64,000 bases of DNA, from NCBI RefSeq assembly GCF_037893015.1, contig NC_133666.1:463874867-463938866 (forward strand), written 5' to 3'. The position numbers were made by a program, and so were the translations under genes. The DNA is from Macrotis lagotis (taxonomy: Eukaryota; Chordata; Mammalia; Peramelemorphia; Peramelidae). The stretch's first letter is position 1, and each line of letters begins with the position of its first letter. This document shows positions 53,620-63,516 of the stretch, in pieces. The notes beneath the pieces were generated by a model. It was not told the origin of the DNA. It saw nothing but the letters and a program-made list of their open reading frames with translations, and did no database searches.

Positions 53620-54624
53620 GAAATTCCCCTGTTTCATTGAAAGTCCATCTTTTCTCTTTGTAAGAGAATGTTCAGTTTTGCTGGTTAGTTGATTCTCAGT
53701 TGCATTCCAAGCTCTTTTGCATCCTGGAACATTATATTCCAAGCCTTACGAGCCCTTAATGTAGTTGCTGCTAAGTCCTGTGTCATCCTGACTGCAGCTC
53801 CACGATATTTGAATTATGTCCTTCTGGCTGCTTACAATATTTTCTTTTTGACTTGGGAGTTCTGGCACTTGGCTGTAATATTCCTGGGGGTTCGGGGTTT
53901 TTTTGGATCTCTTTCTGGGGGAGATTGGTGGATTCTCTCACTTTCTATTTTGCTTCTAGGATATCAGGGCAATTTTCCTGTAGGAATTCTTTAAAAATTA
54001 GGTCAAGGCATTTTTCCTGATCATGACTTTCAGGTATTCCAATAATTTTTAAATTATGTTTCCTGAATCTGTTTTCCAGATCAGTTGTTTTTTCAATGAG
54101 ATGTTTCACATTTTCTTCTAATTTTTCATTCTTTTGGTGTTGAAGTATTGTGTTGCTTTCTCGTAAAGTCATCAGTTTCCTTTAGCTCCTTTCTACATCT
54201 GAAGTAAGTTTTCCTCAGACAGCTTTATTATCTCCTTTTCCATCTGGCCAAATCTGCTTTTTAAAACATTCTTCTCAGTAACTTTTTGAACTGTTTTATC
54301 CATTTGACCTAAGCTGGCTTTTAACATGTTATTTTCTTCAGCATTTTTTTGGATCTCCTTGACTAAGCTGCTGATTTCGTTTTCATGTTTTCCCTGCATC
54401 TCTCTCATTTCTTTTCCTAATTTTTCTTCTATCTCCCTTAATTGATTTTCAAAATCTTTTTTGAGCTCTGTCATAGCCTGAACCTAACTTCTATTTTTCT
54501 TGAAGTCTTTAGATGCAGAATCTTGTATTTTCTCATCTTCAGATTGAGTATTTTGATCCTCCTTGGGGTCACAGACAAAGTATTTGTCAATGGTCAGGTT
54601 CCTTTTTTTTTTCTGTTCACTCAT
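53620..54624 (-). pseudogene. LINE-1-type ORF1 of HAL1-like copy B, broken
   Basis: Starts MSEQKKKRNLTIDKYF at 54,624. The coiled-coil stretch is open from 54,474 to 54,193 (REMQGKHENEISSLVKEIQK, KNAEENNMLKASLGQMDKTV). The next open block 54,172-53,945 holds EKLEENVKHLIEKTTDLENR and NLKIIGIPESHDQEKCLDLI. The C-terminal domain is present in pieces down to the decayed end near 53,620. There is a stop after KNRS near 54,485 and there are frameshifts at about 54,190, 53,945 and downstream. It has about the same length as copy A without its SINE. Confidence 0.82.
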
Positions 54625-55395
54625 TTTCCCAGCCTGTGCCTGCTTTGGGGGTGCTTCTTGAGCTTTTGAGTCTTATTGGGACATCCCCACAAGGACCTCA
54701 GTGTGTGAGGCTCTGACTGCTCTCCTGGTCTGTGAATGACCACAAGTGCACCCCTCTGGCATGGGACTGTTCTTTGGGTGGCCTAGACTGTGATCAAGAT
54801 CTGATCAGGTCAGATCCCCAGAGTCCTGTTCCAGCGATAGAGGATAAACTTCAGAAGTCTCCCTCCACTCCCTTACCTTCAGTGGGTTGAGCACTCAGGG
54901 CACAGCTGCCTAGAGGCTCCTGCTTCCAAGTTCCATGGGCCTTCTTCTGTTTCCTGGATCTGGGCTGCACGCCATGCTGAATGCACTCTGTGCTGGAACC
55001 AAGTTCAGGACCTGGGCTTCGTGCTCGTTATGGCAGAGGTCTCCCTGCTGATCTTCCAAGTTGTGCTTGGTTCTCCCTGGGATGTAGGTCAGGAAACTGC
55101 TTCTGCTGTCCAGAGCCAGGGCTACCAGGTGCCCTAGGGCTGTTCCTGGGAGGCTGAAGTTTCTTCACTCTGGCAGAGGACACCTCTCTAGCCCCGTGGA
55201 ACAGAATTTTTCCACTATTTTCCAGGTTACTTTAGGCTGGAGAATTGCTTCACTGGATCTTTCTGTGGGTTCTGTCTCAAAAACTTAGCTAGAGTCATAA
55301 TTTTAAGATTTTTGAAATATTTTGGAGACAGCACCTAGGAGAGGCTCTTCTCCTGCAGCTATCTTGGCTCCGCCCCCTCCTGATTCCACTACTTT

Positions 55396-56030
55396 AACCT
55401 ACTGATTCCACACAGCAGGTATCACAAACAGATCAAGGAAAAAGGAAAAGGTCTTATATGTACAAAAATTTTAATGGCAACTCTTTTTGTAGTGACAAAA
55501 TACTGGGAATCAACAAGATACCCATCAAATGGGGAATGACTGAGTTAGTTGTGATATATAATTGTGATGGAAAACTAGTATGTTTTAAGGAATGATAAAG
55601 GGGGAAAAAATTCTGGAAGACTTAAATGAACTGATGCAAAGTGAAATGAGCAGAACCAGGAGACTATTGTACACAGTAGTAGTAATATTGTACAGTGATG
55701 GATTAGCTGACTTTTCTCAGCAATACAAATGATCCAAAATAATTCTGAAAGATTTGCGATGAAAACTGCTAGCCATCTCTAGAGAAAGAATCGATGGTAT
55801 CTGAATACAGATTGCAACATACTGTTTAAACTTTCTTCATTATTCTTATTTTTTGTCCTTCAGTTTTCTTTTGCAACTTGACTAATACAGAAATGTTTTG
55901 TTTGGTTGCACATTTATAATGTCTTCTCAGAGAGAAGAGAGGAAGGAGTGGTGGAAATAATTTGCAACTCAGAATTTAATGAAAACAAATGTTAAAATTT
56001 TCTGTTTGCATGTAATTGAGAAAAATTAAA
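55396..56030 (+). mobile_element. Old L1 3' end, right fragment
   Basis: Continuation of the L1 begun at 48,780: GGTATCACAAACAGATCAAG, CAACTCTTTTTGTAGTGACA, AGTGAAATGAGCAGAACCAG, AATAATTCTGAAAGATTTGC and a 3' UTR ending TGCATGTAATTGAGAAAAAT. Confidence 0.82.
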
Positions 56031-56396
56031 ATTTTTTTTAAGATTTTGAGTTTTGAGTTTTACAATTTTTCTCCCAATCTTACTTCCCACCCCCCACCCC
56101 CACAGAAAGCAATCTGTCAGTCCTTATTTTGTTTCCATGTTGTACATTGATCCAAATTGAATGTGATGAGAGAGAAATCACATCCTTAAGCAAGAAACAA
56201 AAAGTATAAGAGATAACAAAATCAGCCAATAAGATATCTAGTTTTTTTTTCCTAAACTAAAGGAATAGTCCTTGAAGTTTGTTCAAACTCCATGGCTCTT
56301 TATCTGGATACAGATGGTATTCTCTATTGCAGACAGCCCAAAAATTGTCCCTGGTTGTTACATTAATGGAACAAACAAGTCCATCAAGATCTAACA

Positions 56397-56991
56397 TCAC
56401 CCCCATGTTGCTGATAGGGTGTACAGTGCTGTTCTGGTCCTGCTCATCTCACTTAGCATCAGTTCATGCAAATCCCACCAGCCTTCCCTGAATTCCCATC
56501 CCTCCTGGTTTCTAATAGAACAAAAGTGTTCCATGACATACATATACCAGTTTGCTAAGCTATTCTCCAATTGAAGGACATTTACTTGCTTTCCAGTTCT
56601 TTGCCACCACAAACAGGGCTGGTATGAATATTTTTGTACAAGTGATGTTTTTACCCCTTTTCATCATCTCTTCAGGGTATAGACCCAGTAGTGGTATTGC
56701 TGGATCAAAGGGTATGCTCATTTTTGTTGCCCTTTGGGTGTAGTTTCAAATTTCTCTCCAGAAAAGTTGGATGAGTTCACAGCAACACCAACAGTGTAAT
56801 AATGTTCCAGATTTCCCACAACCCTTCCAACAATGATCATTATACTTTCTGGTCATATTGGCCAGTCTAAGAGGTGTGAGGTGGTGCCTCAGAGAAGTTT
56901 TGATTTGCATTTCTCTAATAATTAATAATTTAGAGCAATTTTTCATATGCCTATGAATTGCTTTGATCTCATCTGTAAATCGCCTTTGCAT
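56397..56991 (-). pseudogene. L1 ORF2 C-terminal domain remnant
   Basis: The minus-strand frame 56,991-56,746 reads IIREMQIKTSLRHHLTPLRL, then HCWKGCGKSGTLLHC, the Cys/His knuckle at the C-terminus of L1 ORF2 protein. After a frameshift, 56,612-56,397 continues YVMEHFCSIRNQ and MLSEMSRTRTALYTLS. This domain binds RNA and aids retrotransposition in L1. Here it is broken and lacks the endonuclease and RT. Confidence 0.85.
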
Positions 56992-57022
56992 ATCCTTTGA
57001 CTATTTGTCAATTGGGGAATGG

Positions 57023-57176
57023 CTTTTTTTTTAGGTTTTTGCAAGGCAAATGGGGTTAAGTGGCTTGCCCAAGGCCACACAGCTAGGTAATTATTAAGTA
57101 TCTGAGACCACATTTGAACCTAGGTACTCCTTACTCCAGGGCCAGTGCTTTATCCACTGCACCACCTAGCCGCCCC
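57023..57176 (-). mobile_element. Short-type SINE inside L1
   Basis: TTTAGGTTTTTGCAAGGCAA through CACCACCTAGCCGCCCCTG. GGCTTTTTTTTT before and TGCTTTTTTTTT after form its duplication. Confidence 0.93.
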
Positions 57177-57289
57177 TGCTTTTTTTTTTAAATATGACTC
57201 AGTTCTCTTTATATTTTAGAAATGAGTCCTTTGTCAGAATTATTAGTTGTAAAGATTGTTTCCCAGTTTACTACATGAGAAAATTAAAT

Positions 57290-58022
57290 TTAAAAAGCAA
57301 TATGATTTTCTTCATTCTTTTCATTTAACAAATGTTAAATGAAACATTTCTGGTTTTCCAGTCATCCTCAGATTTGAAGTATGTGACAAGTTATCAGCAA
57401 AATGATCACTGTCCATAGAGAGAACTGATAAGGATTTGATGAATCAGGTAACACAGCCCTTCTTTACTTCTAGAAACTAGACATGATTTTTCTCCCAGAG
57501 TCCTCTGATTTACAATTTCACCTCTTGTGTTCTTCTCATTCACATATTCATTTATAGTCCATATTTTTTACCTAACCCAGTTTGTAGGATCTTTCTATCT
57601 TTCTTGATTTCATAAGTATTTTGCTCACATAGTAAGATCAGTATCAGCTAGCATGCAGAATAGATTAAACTGTAATTATGTGAAGCATCATACATATTTG
57701 TAACTTGTGGCAATGAGGTAGTTGGACACTATTTAAAGTAGGTATCATATGAATGAATATAACACTTCAGAGTAGAGAAGCGACATTAATTACACACACA
57801 CAGATAGTAGTGAAGCCATAAGTACATTCTAACAACATAATAATACTGGTGATAAACCCCCCCCACTAATTATAATTCATGTAATCATGAGCTTATTTCT
57901 AAAAGCCCAAAATATGGAGGTGAAAGAGGAACCTCCGAGGCATCCTACAGTTAAAATTTTCCTTGATCCAAATTAGGAGGAGGTAGTAGTTCTATGATTT
58001 GAGAATGTCTTTCAATATCTCA
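57290..58022. other. Unassigned stretch
   Basis: AT-rich; nothing recognised beyond a short (CA)n near 57,795. Confidence 0.3.
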
Positions 58023-58024
58023 GA

Positions 58025-58255
58025 ATGAATAGATAGAGCACTGGATCTGGAGTCAGGAAAACTCATCTTTCTGAGTTCAAATCTGGCCTCAGATACTACT
58101 AGTTATGTGAACTTAGATAAGCCACTTAACCCTGTTTGTCTCAGTTTCCTCATCTGTAAAGAGTAAATGGCAAACCACTCTAGTATTTTTGCCAAGAAAA
58201 TCCCAAATGTGTCATGAAGAGCTGGTCGTGATTGAAACAACTGAATAGCAACAAC
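58025..58255 (+). mobile_element. Long-type SINE
   Basis: ATAGATAGAGCACTGGATCT, GAGTTCAAATCTGGCCTCAG, CTCAGTTTCCTCATCTGTAA, TATTTTTGCCAAGAAAATCC and AAACAACTGAATAGCAACAA; nearly complete forward copy. Confidence 0.9.
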
Positions 58256-58455
58256 AAAATCAAAATATAACAATGGGTTTTCTGTTAATATATTCATAGA
58301 CTATTGATAGCTAATATTCCCATAAATACTTCCATATTTTATCCCCTAGTTGTAAGAGAGGAAAATGATCCTTATTTACAGCATGTATACTATCTCCTTC
58401 CATAATTTTCATCAAAAAAGTTCCCGTAGAAATGTATTGAGTAAATGAAAATTTC

Positions 58456-58650
58456 TAGTGGTGTCAAACTCAAATGGGAATAAGGTACCAAATCATTCTT
58501 AAGGATTCACAGGGGCCACAAATTGACTTTTAAAAATACTCAGAAATTAATCATTTATTTTTCTTGTATTTTTTTGTTTTTCATAAATATTTCCTAATGA
58601 CATTTTAATTTGCTCCAGGCTGCACTAGGAGGTAGTTTGACAGCTCTGAA
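58456..58650. mobile_element. hAT-like non-autonomous DNA element, copy 3
   Basis: Left end CTAGTGGTGTCAAACTCAAA and right end TAGTTTGACAGCTCTG are inverted matches around TGTCAAACT. The interior has CAGGGGCCACAAATTGACTT and TTGCTCCAGGCTGCACTAGG. The best-bounded of the three copies. Confidence 0.62.
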
Positions 58651-59577
58651 GAAGTACTTAGTTTAGAAATCTTTCAGATTTCTTAGCAAGCATTGATCTT
58701 TTGACTTGTTATCTTCATGAAGGATCTGTGATTTCCTCTGGTTGGAGAATTTTGTCCCCCAAGAAGAAACCAAACTGTTTAGTAGATAAGTCCAAGGATA
58801 TTGCTTATGATTCAATGAGTTTTAGGTGACTTGCTATTTAAAGCCAAGTCCTCCAAGCCCCTCAGCCTATTCACCCCTCCACCTTCCACCACCTCAGTCT
58901 CTGGAGTCCAAAGTTCAGTTAACAACTGACATTTAAGAGTAGTCATAAATGTGGAACTCTAAAATCCTCCAGACTCTCTCCTTTTTTATCTTCTTTCTTT
59001 GGTCTTTAATGAGATTATTGTAGAAATTGCTAAAACATGATATTCTTTCTTGAACTTTTATTCTTTCACCATTCTTTATGCCTTCTCCCCCTTTCTGCAA
59101 TGTGAAAAAATGTCTCTATTTTCCTCACAAACTAAATTTAAAATTTCCATTTTGGAGTTTCCTAAGGTATCTTTCATATTTTCTAAAAATAATGGTACTA
59201 CAATGGTGTGATCTACTTTCCAATCTTCAACATTCAAACACTGATTATTTTTGAAAATGGATAAAAACATTATGTAACTCAATCTAGCTTTATTTTTATG
59301 TATAAGTGAAGTGGCAATCACATTTTACAAAAATATATATTAAAGAAAGTGATTTGTATTCACATCTTAGTCTCAGAATTACTAGAATATACATTTCTGA
59401 GAAATTTTGTGACTAGATATGGGTTAGCACAACACATTCTGCTTAAAACAATTTGGGAGGTATTCAAGGTCCTCATTTAAAGCTTTCCTCATATTGCTAA
59501 TCAAAAGACAATAGATTTATTCAGATGCATTTATTTATATCACCATTTCAAGAGTAGCATCAAATTTCTTATTTATC
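58651..59577. other. Unassigned stretch
   Basis: AT-rich; the 81-codon minus frame 59,076-59,321 is not recognised. CATTGATCTTTTGACTTGTT / GTTATCTTCATGAAGGATCT (58,690-58,730) is repeated in part near 44,915-44,950, just beyond hAT-like copy 2, so an unlisted repeat extends past both MITE copies. Confidence 0.35.
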
Positions 59578-59790
59578 AATACACTACAATAAATATTTAT
59601 TGTGCATACAATATACTAGGCACTGAGCTAAGAATACAAATAAGTAAAAGAATGATCATCCCCACCTTCAAGGAGATTATGATCTAATGCTGAAAGACTA
59701 CACCCAAAAGAAAACTGAAAAAGGCAGGAATGTAGTTGGGGGTGGGGGAGGAGGAGAGGTACCTACATTGAGGGCCTGAAGAAGGTGAAA
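59578..59790 (+). repeat. Unnamed ancient repeat fragment
   Basis: CAATAAATATTTATTGTGCA, AGGCACTGAGCTAAGAATAC and CCACCTTCAAGGAGATTATG match the family at 2,945 and 7,490. Confidence 0.6.
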
Positions 59791-60260
59791 ATTAATCCAA
59801 AGAATGAGGAAATGTGGAAAATGGAATTGATTGGGATCCTGAATTGTTATTAAATGGACAATCTAGGAGTTTTTTGCTTGTTACTGTAAAAATAAATACA
59901 AAAGGGGTTCTTATTCTGTGGTTTGTAAACTTTTTCTTTTGTTGTACCTTTAGTTTTAGACAACTATTTTTCAATATTTTTGGTTTCCTTTGTACTCCTT
60001 TGTATTTTGTTATATGCTTTTTTTTTAGATTTTGAACTTTATGTATTTCACTTTTAAATCAGTGTGTGAAATCAGTTGTAACTCCCATGATTCAATGTAA
60101 AAATCACACATCAAAATGACAACACAGATTGCCTCCAGGAGTATATAATAAATCAATGAATTATCCAAGGAACTCAAATCCAGGCCAGTTGCCCAAACTG
60201 TATCCACTAATCAGATGTCACACCCTCCATAATTTCTGGCTTTGAAGTGATGAATCTTCA
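59791..60260. other. Unassigned
   Basis: No recognisable feature; overlapping 60-73-codon frames on both strands look like chance. Confidence 0.3.
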
Positions 60261-60263
60261 TAA

Positions 60264-61040
<777 letters not shown>

Positions 61041-61435
61041 CAAAAGGTGTTACATGCTTTTGAAACATTATTCTGATTACCAGACCACCAAAGGGATCCA
61101 TGAGATACATAATAAAGGTATTCTTAATCCTAGTAAAGGGAGAGACAACTACTCAGAGATTAAATAAATGCAACTTGTCCAAAGTGTTTAAAAAGTATTA
61201 ATGTAGTTTTAAGTTTTAATAGTTTAAAGACTTTTGGGATATTCTGTATACAAAGAGATGCATTGTGATTGTTAGGGAAGAGAGACTAAAAACTGGGGAA
61301 ATAAGGAAAGGTATCAAAGGAGGTCACACTTGGTCTGAGCATTGAAGAGATAAAACCAAACCACATTGTACAAGAAACAAATAAAAATTACTTGTTCATT
61401 CATTGTAATAATTTCTTACTTCTAGAGAAAGCATG
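61041..61435. other. Unassigned
   Basis: A short MIR/L2-like or unnamed-repeat piece may lie at 61,260-61,350 (GAGGTCACACTTGGTCTGAG). Nothing else. Confidence 0.3.
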
Positions 61436-61605
61436 CGGGCAGCTAGGTGGCACAGTGGATAGGGTACCAGCCCTGGAGTCAGGAGGACCTGAGTTCAAAT
61501 TTAGCCTCAGACACTTAATAATTAATTGCCTAGCTCTGTGGCCATGGGCAAGTCACTTAATCCCATTTCCTTAAATAAATAAAACAATTTTAAAAAGACA
61601 GAGAA
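61436..61605 (+). mobile_element. Short-type SINE with (AAAT) tail
   Basis: GGGCAGCTAGGTGGCACAGT through CCCATTTCCTTAAATAAATA. AGAGAAAGCATGC before and AGAGAACATGC after form the duplication. Confidence 0.9.
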
Positions 61606-61744
61606 CATGCACTTTGGGAAAGTTTGTTATGTATCATGCTTACCGTAGACTAAATTCTTCCACCTTACATATATTCCTCAATAATAACTAGCAGTAATAC
61701 ATTGAATGGATATTGCTTTATCCACCTTAGGGTTTAACATGCCC

Positions 61745-61860
61745 TTCCTACTACTGAACTTGGACTGGCCAGGTCCTTGGAGATCTCCTAATTCAACACC
61801 TTAATTTTATGGATGAGGGAACTGAGGCCCAAAGATAGCAAACAATTTGCCCAAGTTAGA
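61745..61860 (-). mobile_element. MIR-like fragment
   Basis: TGGAGATCTCCTAATTCAAC, TTTTATGGATGAGGGAACTG and AACAATTTGCCCAAGTTAGA. Confidence 0.5.
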
Positions 61861-62090
61861 TGAGCAGTTAGATGGTGCAAGGGATAGAATGTCAGCCTGA
61901 AGTCAGGAAGATTCATCTTCCCGAGTTCAAATCTGAACTTAGACAATAGACAAATCACTTTAACCTTGTACCTCAGTTTCTCATCAGTAAAATTATTGAA
62001 GGGAATGACAAACCAGTTTTTTATCTTTGCCAAGAAACCTCAAACCCAAGAAATAGGGCACAGAAAGTCAGACTTGCCTAAAAAAAAAGG
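61861..62090 (+). mobile_element. Long-type SINE
   Basis: GAGCAGTTAGATGGTGCAAG, GAGTTCAAATCTGAACTTAG, CCTCAGTTTCTCATCAGTAA and TTTGCCAAGAAACCTCAAAC; older and diverged. Confidence 0.75.
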
Positions 62091-62341
62091 ACTGAATGAC
62101 AGGAAAGCCAGGATTCCAGTCCAAGATTCATTTCCAAATAGAACATTCTTTCTACTACAGCTCACTGCTTCACCCACCCTGCCCACCCCCGGTTTAGTTT
62201 TTTTGGGGGAGGGGAGACAAAACAAAAGTGGTCATTCTTGGCGTCTTTGTCTCATCTTTCTCTTACATAACCTTAATCACTGAATGGGTATTACCTCTAT
62301 CAAACTGTAATCTGGAAAACCTTAGCTTTAAAAAGCCTAGG

Positions 62342-62520
62342 TTTCCCAGAGCCATCTCCAGTCATTCTGATCCATATCTGGACACTGGACCCAGATGACC
62401 CTGGAGAAGGCAAGGCATCCCTTCCTAATTTAAATCCAATTCACTTATATGTCAGGAACACTCACATGTCCCGGATGTCATGATCTTCTTTGAGATTGAA
62501 GGACAAACCACAACAACTGC
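62342..62520 (+). mobile_element. RTE-tailed SINE
   Basis: CCCAGAGCCATCTCCAGTCA, ATATCTGGACACTGGACCCA, TTTAAATCCAATTCACTTAT and TTGAAGGACAAACCACAACA. The longest copy in the window and the one that best defines the family here. Confidence 0.75.
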
Positions 62521-63454
62521 TTCACCCTAGGGAATGAAATGAGGAAATTTTTATCTTGCATAGGCATAGTGCTTTAAAGTTTGAAATCAGGTCTATTAAC
62601 AACAATGTAATTGTTCTGGGGAAAAACTCTCTGATACAACAGAGAAGAATTTGCACAAGAATTAAAATCAAATCTCAGGCAAGTTACTTTGGGAGACCTA
62701 ATTTGAGCACTAGAATGCTAGAATCACAGTGACATTGCTGCTAAATCTCAGCTCAGAATTTTTTTTCAAAGGCTAGCAGCATTAATGTTACAAAGAACAG
62801 CCTCTCTCTGAACTCTTTTCTGCATTTACAGTAACCAGGAGATTAATTTTTTCTAAATATAAATTAATGAATTATATGGAGTTAGTCTTGAAGTATCATG
62901 ATTTAATTTCTGATGTTGGGTTATCTGGGAGAAAAGGCTTGTCAAATATTCATAACCGCAGTTTGGGGATATGTTCCCCACTGATGACATGAAATGAAGA
63001 TCACACATAACTGAAAGTAAGGATGCTTTCTGATTTAAATCAGTCTAAGTGTGAAGTAGATTGTTTCTATTAAAAAAAATCTTAAAGTTAAAGAGGAAAA
63101 ATTTGCCAATTTTCATTTCCATTTTTAAATTAATTTAACTCACCCATCACTTTCACACCAACTCTATGATGAGTCATCACAGGACCTTGGACACTTCTGA
63201 TTAACTGGCTTCTTCCCTTTCCTATGGTCAGAGGATGCCTACTTCCTAACCCCACCCTTATCCTAGTGATTCAGAATTGCTGTTTGTTGAGGTAAAAATA
63301 ATTTACCCTGCTGCTTATCCAAGTGGTTCACCCCAAACTTTCCTTTCCATAGTCCATATGGTCTTCAGCATCTAGAATGCCGAGTTTTTAAGGAATGCTT
63401 TATTTGCATACTTTAGGCTATAATGGATCTTTCAAATGAGAAAACATAGACCCA
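62521..63454. other. Unassigned stretch
   Basis: No gene, RNA or repeat body recognised. Confidence 0.3.
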
Positions 63455-63516
63455 GAGAGTTTTTAAAAATTTTATTTATTAAGGCAATGGGTTAAATGAC
63501 TTGCCCAAGGTCACAC
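63455..63516 (-). mobile_element. Short-type SINE, cut by the LTR-like element
   Basis: TTTTATTTATTAAGGCAATG, GGTTAAATGACTTGCCCAAG and GTCACAC, then sequence switches to the LTR-like block where the SINE would continue AGCTAG. Confidence 0.7.

Larger units (their letters stand above)
48847..55380 (-). mobile_element. L1/HAL1-like chimeric retrotransposon with nested second HAL1-like element
   Basis: On the minus strand the inserted DNA reads: a complete HAL1-like element (55,380 to 52,568, called copy B), its A-rich tail, then L1 ORF2 C-terminus plus 3' UTR (52,567-52,440 continuing at 49,202-48,853). Direct repeats sit at the outer ends only: TGATTCCACTACTTT at 48,838-48,852 and 55,381-55,395, or alternatively a longer duplication centred on TTTAACCTACTGATTCCAC. 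The L1 part is interrupted by copy A (49,203-52,424). No duplication separates copy B from the L1 part, so the two appear to have integrated in one event. It inserted into an old plus-strand L1. Confidence 0.8.
52568..55380 (-). mobile_element. HAL1-like element, copy B, full length (2.8 kb)
   Basis: The same layout as copy A without the two extra SINEs. The 5' end on the minus strand is GGAGGGGGCGGAGCCAAGAT (the YY1 core reads CAAGATAG, one base off). Then come a GC-rich 5' region to about 54,630, ORF1 (54,624-53,620), 3' sequence collinear with copy A (AATATTCTTGTTTAAGAGTA, GGGTGGATCACATTCTTTAT, CATTGCAAAAGCTCATTGCA) and an (AAAG)n-like tail. No ORF2 in any frame. Confidence 0.84.
56031..57285 (-). 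mobile_element. 5'-truncated LINE-1 inserted at the tail of the old L1
   Basis: Tail T-run near 56,033-56,040, 3' UTR (CAATCTTACTTCCCACCCCC, TTTGTTTCCATGTTGTACAT, CATGGCTCTTTATCTGGATA), then ORF2 C-terminus to about 57,285. GAGAAAAATTAAAATTT (about 56,022) and GAGAAAATTAAATTT (57,278) are its imperfect duplication. The insertion landed in the A-rich tail of the plus-strand L1, so two L1s of opposite strand meet tail to tail. It carries a SINE at 57,023-57,176. Confidence 0.86.

Noticed and set aside
53689-53994. 101-codon plus-strand frame
   Set aside because: It is the antisense of ORF1 in HAL1-like copy B, parallel to the 50,441 case.
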